Origin: Pelagihabitans sp965238025
GTDB taxonomy: Bacteria > Bacteroidota > Bacteroidia > Flavobacteriales > Flavobacteriaceae
Reading direction: 5' to 3'
Assembly (NCBI GenBank): GCA_965238025.1
Contig: OZ250162.1
Location: 3,906,001 to 3,970,000, forward strand
DNA: 64,000 nt
This document shows positions 1 through 8,265 of the stretch, in pieces. The position numbers and the translations under genes were made by a program. A model generated the notes under the pieces. That model saw only the letters and a list, made by a program, of their open reading frames with translations. It was not told where the DNA came from and made no database searches. The stretch's first letter is position 1. The number at the start of each line of letters is the position of its first letter.

Positions 1-1
1 C

Positions 2-583
2 GAACACACCAAGTCTGTCATCGAGACCATTGTAAAAACAGATTCCCCGAATGTAGATTTGATTCCTTCCCATATTGATCTTGTTGCTATTGAAATAGAA
101 CTCGTAGACAAAGACCAGCGGGAATATATGTTGAAACAGGCGATTGGTGAGCTACGGGATACCTACGACTACATTCTTATTGACTGCGCCCCATCATTGG
201 GCTTGCTAACGTTGAATGCCCTTACGGCAGCAGATTCTGTATTGATTCCGATCCAATGCGAGTATTTTGCCTTAGAAGGTTTGGGAAAACTTTTGAATAC
301 AATAAAAAGTATCCAGAAAATCCACAACCCAGATCTGGACATAGAGGGTATGCTCCTGACCATGTATGACTCGCGTTTGCGCCTATCCAATCAGGTAGTA
401 GAAGAAGTGCGTAAACATTTTGGCGACATGGTATTCAAAACCATTATTCAACGAAATGTACGTTTGAGCGAGGCACCAAGTTACGGCGAGAGTATTATAA
501 AATATGACGCCAGTAGTAGAGGGGCCAAAAATTATCTTAACCTTGCCAACGAAATGATGGTACGAAACAAGGAAAAAGTGTAA
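2..583 (+). CDS. parA: ParA-family chromosome partitioning ATPase (C-terminal part)
   Basis: The reading frame is open to the left edge of the window, so the N-terminus with the Walker A (P-loop) is missing and only about 193 residues are visible. The segment YDYILIDCAPSLG is the Walker B/switch region of ParA/Soj ATPases, followed by the usual ADSVLIPIQCEYFALEG stretch. The C-terminal RNVRLSEAPSYG signature is also typical of ParA. The protein binds DNA as an ATP dimer and positions ParB-parS complexes during chromosome segregation. The stop overlaps the parB start by one base (TAATG), so the two genes are translationally coupled. Family assignment is very secure; only the start is unknown. 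Confidence 0.95.
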   Translation, partial: EHTKSVIETIVKTDSPNVDLIPSHIDLVAIEIELVDKDQREYMLKQAIGELRDTYDYILIDCAPSLGLLTLNALTAADSVLIPIQCEYFALEGLGKLLNTIKSIQKIHNPDLDIEGMLLTMYDSRLRLSNQVVEEVRKHFGDMVFKTIIQRNVRLSEAPSYGESIIKYDASSRGAKNYLNLANEMMVRNKEKV

Positions 584-1485
584 TGGCAAAAGCAACAAAA
601 AAACAAGCATTGGGCCGAGGCTTATCGGCCTTGCTAAAAGATCCCGACAATGATATTCAGTCGGTTTCGGACAAGAACGCCGATAAGGTTGTTGGTAATA
701 TTGTGGAATTGGAATTGGATGCCATAGCTGTGAACCCATTTCAGCCTCGATCCAATTTTAATGACGAAGCATTAAAGGAATTGGCCATGAGCATCAAGGA
801 ACTTGGTGTAATTCAGCCCATTACCGTGCGTAAGATGGATTTCAACCAGTACCAATTGGTTTCTGGTGAGCGTAGGTTTAGGGCTTCAAAATTGGTCGGA
901 CTCAAGACTATTCCAGCCTATATTCGTATAGCCAACGATCAGGAATCCTTGGAAATGGCTTTGGTGGAAAACATTCAAAGACAAGATCTTGATCCCATTG
1001 AAATAGCGCTTTCCTATCAACGTCTGATTGACGAAATTCAACTTACCCAAGAAAAAATGAGCGACCGTGTGGGTAAAAAACGCTCCACGATTACGAACTA
1101 TTTGAGGCTTCTGCGTTTGGACCCGATTATACAAACGGGCATTCGAGACGGTTTTACCACTATGGGGCATGGCCGGGCACTTGTTAACATTGAAAAGAAA
1201 GAAGATCAGATTGCCCTTTACGAACGCATTGTTGGTGAAAGCTTATCGGTTAGGGAAACCGAACGCGCGGTGAAAGCCTATCACGAAAAATCGTCCCCTG
1301 CCGCTTCTATTACAGCAGCCAGGAAAGACCCTGGGTTTGCCCAAGAAGGAGCGGAAGAACTTACCGAGCACTTATCGGCCAAAGTTGGTATTCAGGCTTC
1401 AGAAAAAGGAAAAGGAAAAATAACCATCCCATTTTATACCAAAGAGGAATTTAATCGAATCAAAAAACTGATTATTAGTGGTTAA
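583..1485 (+). CDS. parB: ParB chromosome partitioning protein
   Basis: A 300-residue ParB/Spo0J. After a basic N-terminus (KKQALGRGLSALL, the ParA-interacting type of tail) come the NPFQPR box (about residues 51-56) and the GERRFRA box (95-101). These form the CTP-binding ParB/Srx fold. A helix-turn-helix follows around MSDRVGKKRSTITNYLRLLRL, then a C-terminal dimerisation segment. It binds parS sites and spreads as a CTP clamp, and ParA acts on the complex. It begins in the last base of parA and its end overlaps the next gene by 8 bp, so parA, parB and the DUF5683 gene form one operon. I saw no parS-like 16-mer near the locus. Confidence 0.97.
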   Translation: MAKATKKQALGRGLSALLKDPDNDIQSVSDKNADKVVGNIVELELDAIAVNPFQPRSNFNDEALKELAMSIKELGVIQPITVRKMDFNQYQLVSGERRFRASKLVGLKTIPAYIRIANDQESLEMALVENIQRQDLDPIEIALSYQRLIDEIQLTQEKMSDRVGKKRSTITNYLRLLRLDPIIQTGIRDGFTTMGHGRALVNIEKKEDQIALYERIVGESLSVRETERAVKAYHEKSSPAASITAARKDPGFAQEGAEELTEHLSAKVGIQASEKGKGKITIPFYTKEEFNRIKKLIISG

Positions 1486-2131
1486 GCACCTTCCCTTACT
1501 CTTCTTTTTGTTGGTTTCCTTTTATGGTCTTTGGGCCCAGGAAGAAAAGACAACCGAACAAACCACGGATTCTGTCCAAATTGATTTAAAGGAGCAAGGA
1601 GTCATTGTCCAGGATTCTGTCTTCCAAAAAAAGAAAGTCATCAATCCTTTAGCACCTAGTAGAGCTGCCTTTTATTCAGCTATTTTTCCGGGAATGGGTC
1701 AGATATATAATAAGCGCTATTGGAAAGTACCCATCGTTTATGGGGCGATAGGTGCAGGGATATACTTCTATGACTACAACAATGATTTATATCGTCGCTA
1801 TAGAACCGCGTTTAAAAGAAGACAAGCAGGATTTAACGACGACGAGTTTTGGGATGCCCAAACCCCAGGTGATGGTATGATTCCAGATACTCCTTTTTTA
1901 CCAGACGCGGCCTTGGAAGATGCCCAAGAACGTTTTCAACGCGACCGTGATTTGGTATTGGTTGTTACGATTGCACTGTATGCCCTAAATATTGTGGATG
2001 CCAATGTAGATGCGCATTTAAAACAGTTTAATGTAGATGATGACCTCAGTTTTGATTGGCAACCTTATTTGGAACTTGATCCGATAATGAATAGCCCGAA
2101 TTACGGAATGGCTTTGGTAGTACGGTTTTAA
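1478..2131 (+). CDS. DUF5683 domain membrane protein
   Basis: A 217-residue protein of unknown function with an N-terminal signal sequence (LPLLFFLLVSFYGLWAQ). It then has an acidic, Gln/Thr-rich spacer and the conserved block PSRAAFYSAIFPGMGQIYNKRYWKVP, which marks DUF5683. That block and the following segment GAIGAGIYFY look membrane-associated, and a second hydrophobic segment lies near LVLVVTIALYALNIVDA. Translation most likely starts at GTG 1478, inside the end of parB, because no ATG precedes the signal peptide. The gene habitually follows parAB and precedes dapB and lepB in Flavobacteriia, which suggests a cell-envelope role but proves nothing specific. Confidence 0.85.
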   Translation: MVKHLPLLFFLLVSFYGLWAQEEKTTEQTTDSVQIDLKEQGVIVQDSVFQKKKVINPLAPSRAAFYSAIFPGMGQIYNKRYWKVPIVYGAIGAGIYFYDYNNDLYRRYRTAFKRRQAGFNDDEFWDAQTPGDGMIPDTPFLPDAALEDAQERFQRDRDLVLVVTIALYALNIVDANVDAHLKQFNVDDDLSFDWQPYLELDPIMNSPNYGMALVVRF

Positions 2132-2145
2132 TTGATGTAAAAACT

Positions 2146-2844
2146 ATGAAAATTGCTTTGTTCGGTTATGGAAAAATGGGGCAACAGATTGCCCAACTTG
2201 CAGAAGGGCGAGGACACCAAATTGTTGCCAAAATAGATATCGGCACCTCGCATATCGATTTTTCCGAAATGGATGTTGCCATCGATTTCAGCACACCCGA
2301 CTCCGCCTTTAAGAACATTAGCAATTGCCTGAAACATAAGGTACCTGTTATTTCAGGCACTACCGGATGGCTGGCGGATTATGATAAGGTAGTAGCACGT
2401 TGCGAAGAAGAACAAGGTGCCTTTATTTATGCATCTAACTTTAGTCTTGGCGTAAATGTTTTTTTTGAAATGAACCGCTATTTGGCCAAAATGATGAAAC
2501 AATTGCGCCAGTATGAGGTGGCTATGGAAGAAATACACCATACCCAGAAACTAGACGCTCCCAGTGGCACTGCCATTACCCTTGCGGAGGGCATTATAGA
2601 GCAGACCAAATATACCGGATGGAAACTAGGAACATCCGAAAAAGATGAAATCCCAATCAACTCAAAACGTATTGGCAATGTCCCAGGCACCCATACCATT
2701 GATTATACTAGCAGTGTAGACAGTATTGAAATAAAACATACAGCACATAACAGGGAAGGCTTTGCTTTGGGGGCTATTATAGCCGCAGAGTGGCTCAGAG
2801 GAAAAACCGGCGTCTTTAGTATGAAAGATGTTTTAGGGTTGTGA
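2146..2844 (+). CDS. dapB: 4-hydroxy-tetrahydrodipicolinate reductase
   Basis: DapB reduces 4-hydroxy-tetrahydrodipicolinate with NAD(P)H in the diaminopimelate/lysine pathway, so it feeds peptidoglycan synthesis. The 232-residue protein has the nucleotide-binding GYGKMG at residues 7-12. The substrate loop EIHHTQKLDAPSGTA (about 129-143) carries the catalytic His pair, the Lys and the PSGT motif. It is shorter than the roughly 270-residue enterobacterial enzyme, as is usual in this phylum. It lies 14 bp behind the DUF5683 gene and about 75 bp ahead of lepB, in the conserved parAB-dapB-lepB order. Confidence 0.97.
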   Translation: MKIALFGYGKMGQQIAQLAEGRGHQIVAKIDIGTSHIDFSEMDVAIDFSTPDSAFKNISNCLKHKVPVISGTTGWLADYDKVVARCEEEQGAFIYASNFSLGVNVFFEMNRYLAKMMKQLRQYEVAMEEIHHTQKLDAPSGTAITLAEGIIEQTKYTGWKLGTSEKDEIPINSKRIGNVPGTHTIDYTSSVDSIEIKHTAHNREGFALGAIIAAEWLRGKTGVFSMKDVLGL

Positions 2845-2884
2845 TATAAAAGCATTTTTGACTATGTTGAACAACAAAACTCTC

Positions 2885-2913
2885 ATAAACCATAAATTAT
2901 AAACTGATAAACT
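2885..2913 (+). repeat. 7-bp-periodic array between dapB and lepB
   Basis: Units ATAAACC ATAAATT ATAAACT, then a one-base shift and a fourth ATAAACT. It lies 40 bp behind the dapB stop and ends 6 bp before the lepB ATG. Confidence 0.6.
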
Positions 2914-2919
2914 TTTATC

Positions 2920-4635
2920 ATGAACGGAACTCAGTGGATCATTTTTATACTTGTCGTCCAAGTCGTCCATTTTTTAGGAACCTGGAAATTATATGTAAAA
3001 GCTGGAAGAAAGGCGTGGGAAGCGGCCATTCCAGTTTACAATGCCATTGTTTTGATGCAGATTATCAAGCGCCCCAAATGGTGGGTGATCTTGTTGTTTA
3101 TCCCCATTATTAATTTATTGATGTTTCCTGTAATATGGGTGGAGACCATCCGTAGTTTTGGTAGGAACAAACTTTGGGAAACATGGGCGGTTATCCTTAC
3201 CTTAGGATTTTACATCTATTACGTCAATTATGTTTTAGATGTAAAATATATTGAGGATAGGAGTCTTCAACCCAGATCGGGAATGGGAGAATGGGTAAGT
3301 TCTATCGTCTTTGCCGTGGTAGCAGCAACCTTGGTACACACCTATTTTATGCAGCCCTATGTAATTCCAACGGGATCTCTAGAACGCACCTTGCGTATTG
3401 GCGATTTATTGTTCGTCAGTAAATTTCATTATGGTGCCCGTACGCCCATGACTGCGGTGGCGGCACCTATGGTGCACGACACACTACCTGGCCTCGGAGT
3501 ACCATCCTACTTAAAAAAACCGCAATTACCTTATTTCAGGTTGCCTGGCTTTACCGATATCGAAAGGAACGATATTGTTGTGTTCAGTTGGCCCGCAGAT
3601 ACGGTACGGCAGTTCTTTATAAAAGAACAAGGTATTAAGAAACCCATCGATAAAAAATCAAACTATGTAAAGCGCTGTGTTGGTTTGCCAGGAGATTCGT
3701 TGGAAGTTCGGGATGGCCATGTTTTTATAAATGGGGAGCAATTGACATTGCCCGATAGGGCAAAACCAATGTATGATTATACCATCTATGCCAATAAGGG
3801 CGTAAAATCCACTTTATTGAAGGATATTGGAGTAAATGAATTTACCAGAACTTACATCGTATCGGGATTGACCGCTCAGCAGGCCGACATCGTAAATAAA
3901 TATATTATCACCTACCGTAAAAGGGAAGATGGTAAGTTGGAATTAATAACCAAAGACGCTGGGTTTCCAGTAGATGTGGTCCGTAAATATGGCATCGCGA
4001 TGACCGAGGAAACAGGCCGGCAACGCCAGGCGACCATGACCAATGATATGGTCAAAAAACTTAGGGCCGATGCCAGTATCGATTCAGTGGTACGCAATAT
4101 TACACCCAAAGGGCAACGCGGGGTCAATCTTTTCCCTCAAAGCCCGGATTACGCGTGGAATTATAGCCAATTAGGGCCTATTTATATCCCTAAAAAAGGG
4201 CAGACTGTTCCGCTAAACCTTAAGGTTTTACCTATGTACAGGAAAATAATTCGCGACTACGAAGGGCATACCATCAAAATCTCCGGAAATCAAATCAGCA
4301 TAGACGGGAAAGTTGCCGATTCCTACACCTTTCAACAAGATTACTATTGGATGATGGGTGATAACCGTGACCATTCCGAAGATAGTCGTGCTTGGGGCTA
4401 CGTGCCTGAAAACCACATTGTGGGCACTCCGGTTTTTATTTGGATGAGCTTTGACAATTTCGTGAATGATAAAGGACAAGTGAACAAACCTTGGAAATGG
4501 GAACCCCGTTGGGACAGAATATTCACCACCGTTAATGGTGAGGGCAAACCGGTTTCGTACTTCAAATATTTCTTGATTGCCCTTGCATTATATTTTGTTG
4601 GGGACTATTTCTGGAAAAAGCGAAAAAAGAGCTGA
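2920..4635 (+). CDS. lepB: Signal peptidase I, long Bacteroidota form
   Basis: LepB removes signal peptides from exported proteins at the inner membrane. At 571 residues it is nearly twice the enterobacterial length. Hydrophobic segments near residues 5-20, 53-75, 88-105 and 125-143 precede the catalytic Ser of IPTGSLERTL (about S153). The general-base Lys lies in YVKRCVGLPGD (about K251), and box E is GDNRDHSEDSRAWG (about 480). The distance between the Lys and box E is some 230 residues, a large insertion rich in charged residues (about 280-460). A C-terminal hydrophobic helix and a KKRKKS tail follow. The ATG at 2920 is the first in frame after the heptad-like repeat upstream. Confidence 0.95.
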   Translation: MNGTQWIIFILVVQVVHFLGTWKLYVKAGRKAWEAAIPVYNAIVLMQIIKRPKWWVILLFIPIINLLMFPVIWVETIRSFGRNKLWETWAVILTLGFYIYYVNYVLDVKYIEDRSLQPRSGMGEWVSSIVFAVVAATLVHTYFMQPYVIPTGSLERTLRIGDLLFVSKFHYGARTPMTAVAAPMVHDTLPGLGVPSYLKKPQLPYFRLPGFTDIERNDIVVFSWPADTVRQFFIKEQGIKKPIDKKSNYVKRCVGLPGDSLEVRDGHVFINGEQLTLPDRAKPMYDYTIYANKGVKSTLLKDIGVNEFTRTYIVSGLTAQQADIVNKYIITYRKREDGKLELITKDAGFPVDVVRKYGIAMTEETGRQRQATMTNDMVKKLRADASIDSVVRNITPKGQRGVNLFPQSPDYAWNYSQLGPIYIPKKGQTVPLNLKVLPMYRKIIRDYEGHTIKISGNQISIDGKVADSYTFQQDYYWMMGDNRDHSEDSRAWGYVPENHIVGTPVFIWMSFDNFVNDKGQVNKPWKWEPRWDRIFTTVNGEGKPVSYFKYFLIALALYFVGDYFWKKRKKS

Positions 4636-4691
4636 TTTTTGAATGGACTCAATAAAACAATTATTTCATTTTACCGCAAACAATTGAGGCC

Positions 4692-5324
4692 TTGAACATA
4701 CTAATACATCCCTCCTATTTTCCCAATATCGCTACATTTTCGGCCTTGGTACAAAATGAGGTTTGTTGGGAAGTTCAGGACAATTATCAAAAACAAACAT
4801 ACCGCAACCGCTGTTACATCTGCAATGATTTGGGAAGGCATATCCTAAGTATTCCTATACGACATGTAGGAGGTGAGCAAGGAAGACAAAAATATAAAGA
4901 TGTGCTAATTGAAAACGACTATGCCTGGCAACGACAACATTGGCGCACCTTACAAACCGCATACCGCACTTCTCCCTTTTTTGAATTCTTTGAGGATGAT
5001 TTGGCTCCGTTGTTTGAACGGGAGCAGAAATATTTATTGGATTTCAATTTAAAAACGATTGAATTTATATGTTCCTGTCTGCAAATTGATTCTCCCATCT
5101 TAAAAACCCAAATCTATGAGGTAGACCCGTCAGGAGTTTTTGATGCTCGGTTTCTCGTCAAACGAAAATACGATTTAGGCGTCGATAACACGAAATACAT
5201 TCAGGTATTTGGTAACCGTCATGGTTTTGTTGAAAATGTGAGCACCTTAGACCTTCTTTTTAATGAGGGTACCAATGCCTTAAGTTATCTAAAATCCCAA
5301 AAGACCGATTTCATTAATGCTTAG
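4692..5324 (+). CDS. WbqC family protein
   Basis: A 210-residue member of the WbqC-like family, named after O-antigen cluster genes and of uncertain enzymatic role. Recognisable parts are the N-terminal IHPSYFPNIATFSALVQNEVC, a YRNRCYICNDLGRHILSIPI segment, and the WQRQHWRTLQTAYRTSPFFEF block, which is the most conserved part of the family. It appears to start at TTG 4692, since no ATG lies between the frame opening and the conserved N-terminus. It follows lepB by 56 bp and overlaps the DUF6122 gene by 8 bp. There is no signal peptide, so it is probably cytoplasmic. Confidence 0.85.
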   Translation: MNILIHPSYFPNIATFSALVQNEVCWEVQDNYQKQTYRNRCYICNDLGRHILSIPIRHVGGEQGRQKYKDVLIENDYAWQRQHWRTLQTAYRTSPFFEFFEDDLAPLFEREQKYLLDFNLKTIEFICSCLQIDSPILKTQIYEVDPSGVFDARFLVKRKYDLGVDNTKYIQVFGNRHGFVENVSTLDLLFNEGTNALSYLKSQKTDFINA

Positions 5325-5640
5325 ATTTATACTCCACTATGGCATTCATTTTATCGTTCCCGTGGCAATCGGGTTTTTGTTTTTTAAGAAACATCGAAAA
5401 AAAGTCATTTTCATACTTTGGGCAGGCATCCTAATCGACATCGATCATTTGTTTGCAAATCCTATTTTTGATCCAAATCGCTGCAGTATTGATTTTCATC
5501 CCTTACATACTTATTGGGCAATACTGGCCTATTGCGCGCTATTGTTCTTTAAAAAGACAAGGATTATAGGTTTGGCTCTTTTATTACATATTGTCGCCGA
5601 CGCGACAGATTGCTGGTTACTGTTCCTTCAATCTAAATGA
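5317..5640 (+). CDS. DUF6122 family small membrane protein
   Basis: A 107-residue hydrophobic protein with about four short membrane segments. The motif GILIDIDHLFANPIFDP followed by FHPLHTYWAI resembles the metal-ligand pattern (D..D.DH...H) of membrane hydrolase families such as the LexA-regulated YdjM group. That is the basis for the DUF6122 call. Function is unknown. It overlaps the WbqC-like gene by 8 bp and runs 24 bp into the 3' end of the opposing gene, so the two transcripts are complementary at their ends. Confidence 0.7.
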   Translation: MLRFILHYGIHFIVPVAIGFLFFKKHRKKVIFILWAGILIDIDHLFANPIFDPNRCSIDFHPLHTYWAILAYCALLFFKKTRIIGLALLLHIVADATDCWLLFLQSK

Positions 5641-6648
5641 GGCCATAACGGGAAAATGATCAGAGAAATGCACATCGTAATTCTTATGCGATCTTACCTC
5701 AAAAATCGGGTCGGCGAAAATGAAATCGATTCGGTAAGGCAAACCTAAAAAGTTATAGGTTGTTCCTAGGCCACGGCCCTTCTCAAGAAAGGTATCGTTC
5801 ATATTCCCCTTAGCAATTCTATACGAATTAGAGAATTGGGTATTGTTGAAGTCACCACATACAATGGTGTTATAAGCAACGGAATCCCGATGTTGAATGA
5901 ACCACTTCGCCTCCAAAGACTGCTTTTTAAAAATTCTACTTAGTTTTTTGTACAAGCGAGGTTTCGCTTCTTTCACCATAGCATCTTTTGTGGGATTTAT
6001 TCGCAATGATTCTAAATGAAGATTGTAAACGCGCAAGGTATCATTCTGATATAGGATATCGGCATAGGCACCATTATTACTAGTGTTGGGCCAATCTAAG
6101 GTATTGGCCTCGAGAATCGGGTATTTTGAAAAAATCCCCATTAATACCCGTCCTTCATTACGGTGATAACGCAAATGTTGGTAGGGGTAGCGTTCTTTAA
6201 ACTCATCCCGTTTAAGGTAATTTATTTCCTGAAAACAAATTATATCTGGGTCTTCTTTTAGAATAAAATCGAAGGTCTCGCCAAAAACATTGGGTTTTTT
6301 TATTTTTCCATAACGATTGAAATAACGCACGTTAAAGGTCATGACCTTTAAGTCTTCAGATGAGGGTTCCTCCTTTGTAAAATCAAATCCTATAAAAGAA
6401 CCCGCGATAAAGTAACCAATAAGTAAAACTCCGAGAGAAGGCCAAAGTTGTTTTTTTCTTCTCAACAACCAGTACAGGAAAAATATCAGGTTCGCCAAGA
6501 TTAAAAAAGGGACACCAAGGCTCAGGATAGAAATAAAAGGAAATTCGTCTGCCGGCACATACTGAACCGCACAGGCCAAAAGCAAAGCCAGTGCTAGAAG
6601 AACATTAATTACAAATAGTATCTTATCAAAAAAGGAAAGTCTCTTCAC
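5617..6648 (-). CDS. Endonuclease/exonuclease/phosphatase family membrane protein
   Basis: A 343-residue protein with three N-terminal membrane helices (about residues 8-30, 37-62 and 70-90), then an EEP hydrolase domain. Visible EEP motifs are MTFNVRYFN (first metal Asn), IICFQEINY (metal Glu), VYNLHLES, VCGDFNNTQFSNSY and the terminal SDHFPVMASF with the catalytic Asp-His. The active-site set looks complete. Substrate cannot be told; family members cleave nucleic acids, phosphoesters or lipids. It lies 4 bp behind the first rhomboid gene in the minus-strand run and ends convergently inside the DUF6122 gene. Confidence 0.87.
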   Translation of the reverse strand: MKRLSFFDKILFVINVLLALALLLACAVQYVPADEFPFISILSLGVPFLILANLIFFLYWLLRRKKQLWPSLGVLLIGYFIAGSFIGFDFTKEEPSSEDLKVMTFNVRYFNRYGKIKKPNVFGETFDFILKEDPDIICFQEINYLKRDEFKERYPYQHLRYHRNEGRVLMGIFSKYPILEANTLDWPNTSNNGAYADILYQNDTLRVYNLHLESLRINPTKDAMVKEAKPRLYKKLSRIFKKQSLEAKWFIQHRDSVAYNTIVCGDFNNTQFSNSYRIAKGNMNDTFLEKGRGLGTTYNFLGLPYRIDFIFADPIFEVRSHKNYDVHFSDHFPVMASFRLKEQ

Positions 6649-6652
6649 AGGG

Positions 6653-7531
6653 CTAATCTTCTTTACCGGCCTTAAATAAAAAATCCTTTTCTTTTTTCGA
6701 TAGACTCTCGTAGCCCGACTTGCTGATTTTGTCTAAAATCGCATCTATTTGGCGTTGAGTGGCCTCTTTGCTATAATCAGCTTTGGTAATGGTAGTTTTT
6801 TGTTTTCTATAAACTGTTTTCATGGGAGCTTTTTTCTCTTTCTTTTTAAAGAGGTTGGTCATATTATCCAAAAACTTTGAAAAGCCAGATCCAATATCGG
6901 TACCATTGGCAAGTTGTCGTGCATAGATGTACCCTAAGAATGCTCCACCTAAATGGGCCAACTGTCCACCTGCATTTCCTAAGGGCATTTGTATAAGGTC
7001 CATTGCAATTACAAAAACACCTATGTACCATAGCTTTATATTAAAAAAAATAAGCCGTACTTCTTGGTTGGGTATATACGCACATATAAAGATCATTATG
7101 GCCCTTACCCCAGCTGAAGCCCCTATTAACACTGCGTTGACCTCAAAAAATGCCGGAAACACATTATAGCCGGCCATAAACAACAGTCCACCCGCAATAA
7201 CCCCAAGAAAATATACATTGATAAACTTCTTACTATCAAAGAGGTTCAAGAAAATGCGGGCAAAGAAATAGAGAATGAACATATTCCAAAAAATATGGCC
7301 AAGACCTCCATGAAAAAAGGAGTAGGTAACCAAAGACCATGGTTTGCCCAAGAAATCCAACAAATTACTAGGAAGCCGAAACCATTGCTCCAATATGTTC
7401 GGGTCCCATTTAAACAGAAAGGGTAACAACCCATTGATGATAAACACCAATACAGTAACCGCTATTAGCTTGTCGGCAATGTTTAATCTACTAAATTGAT
7501 ATCGTAAGCCACCGTTGCCCATTAATTCCAA
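6653..7531 (-). CDS. Rhomboid family intramembrane serine protease
   Basis: A 292-residue polytopic protein of the rhomboid family, which cleaves membrane proteins within the bilayer. It keeps the H-G-G-L-G-H...N signature after TYSFF (about 74-84). The catalytic Ser is in LIGASAG (S139) rather than in the classical GxSG of its neighbour. The catalytic His is in GGQLAHLGGAFLG (H193). A basic cytoplasmic tail of about 80 residues follows the last helix, ending in a helical segment (SKSGYESLSKKEKDFLFKAG). It overlaps the second rhomboid gene by 10 bp. The Ser-Ala-Gly arrangement is common in this branch, so I assume it is active, with some doubt. Confidence 0.9.
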   Translation of the reverse strand: MELMGNGGLRYQFSRLNIADKLIAVTVLVFIINGLLPFLFKWDPNILEQWFRLPSNLLDFLGKPWSLVTYSFFHGGLGHIFWNMFILYFFARIFLNLFDSKKFINVYFLGVIAGGLLFMAGYNVFPAFFEVNAVLIGASAGVRAIMIFICAYIPNQEVRLIFFNIKLWYIGVFVIAMDLIQMPLGNAGGQLAHLGGAFLGYIYARQLANGTDIGSGFSKFLDNMTNLFKKKEKKAPMKTVYRKQKTTITKADYSKEATQRQIDAILDKISKSGYESLSKKEKDFLFKAGKED

Positions 7532-8265
7532 CGTTTGTCGTTAAACTGATTTTTTTTCCAATACCACATCATGATAAAGCCAGCGATTGCTCCGCCAATA
7601 TGCGCAAAGTGCGCAATGCCTTGGCCAAAAATTCCGTAACCAGTTACACCAGAAAACAAATCCAATAATAATAAAACAGGAACAAAATATTTGGCTTTGA
7701 CGGGAACGGGCAAGAAAATCAACATTAGTTCAGAATTAGGGTAACTAAACGCATAGGCTACCAAAATTCCATAAATGGCCCCTGAGGCCCCAACCGCCGG
7801 GGTATTATAGGCGCCAATAAAATTATCGATTGTGCTTTTACTTGCCAGATTATACCAATCCGGCATATACTTTCCAGCCGAGATAATATCTACCACTTCC
7901 TTTTTCGAAATACCTGAATTTACTATGGCCGACATTCCCTCATTAAAGTAATAGTAATTGATACCCGTATGCAGTAATGCGGCCCCTAGGCCAGCAGAGA
8001 TATAAAAGAACAAGAACTTATTTCTGCCCCACATACGTTCCAAAGGTGTACCAAAGGCCCATAGGGCGTACATATTAAAGACAATGTGCATCAAGCCGCC
8101 ATGCATGAACATATGTGTCAACACCTGCCAAAAACCAAAATTTTCATTTTGTGGAAACCATAACGAAAACCACTGATACATTTGATCTCCGTATACCTGA
8201 GTGGCAATAAAAAAGAGCACGTTTATAATCAGTAAATGTTTTATGGCCTCAGTAATTCTTCCCAT
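7522..8265 (-). CDS. Rhomboid family intramembrane serine protease
   Basis: A 247-residue rhomboid with a canonical active site: HMFMHGGLMHIVFNMYALW (about 51-69), the nucleophile in GASGAIYG (S161) and the general base in FAHIGGAIAGF (H222). About six membrane helices are evident. It begins directly after mutL (one base between them) and overlaps the second rhomboid by 10 bp. The two rhomboids are therefore co-transcribed paralogues, probably from an old duplication. Substrates are unknown. Confidence 0.93.
   Translation of the reverse strand: MGRITEAIKHLLIINVLFFIATQVYGDQMYQWFSLWFPQNENFGFWQVLTHMFMHGGLMHIVFNMYALWAFGTPLERMWGRNKFLFFYISAGLGAALLHTGINYYYFNEGMSAIVNSGISKKEVVDIISAGKYMPDWYNLASKSTIDNFIGAYNTPAVGASGAIYGILVAYAFSYPNSELMLIFLPVPVKAKYFVPVLLLLDLFSGVTGYGIFGQGIAHFAHIGGAIAGFIMMWYWKKNQFNDKRWN

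Noticed and set aside
1..2200. parS sites or replication origin next to parAB
   Set aside because: I saw no TGTTNCACGTGAAACA-like sequence nor a DnaA-box cluster; the origin is not evident in the window.
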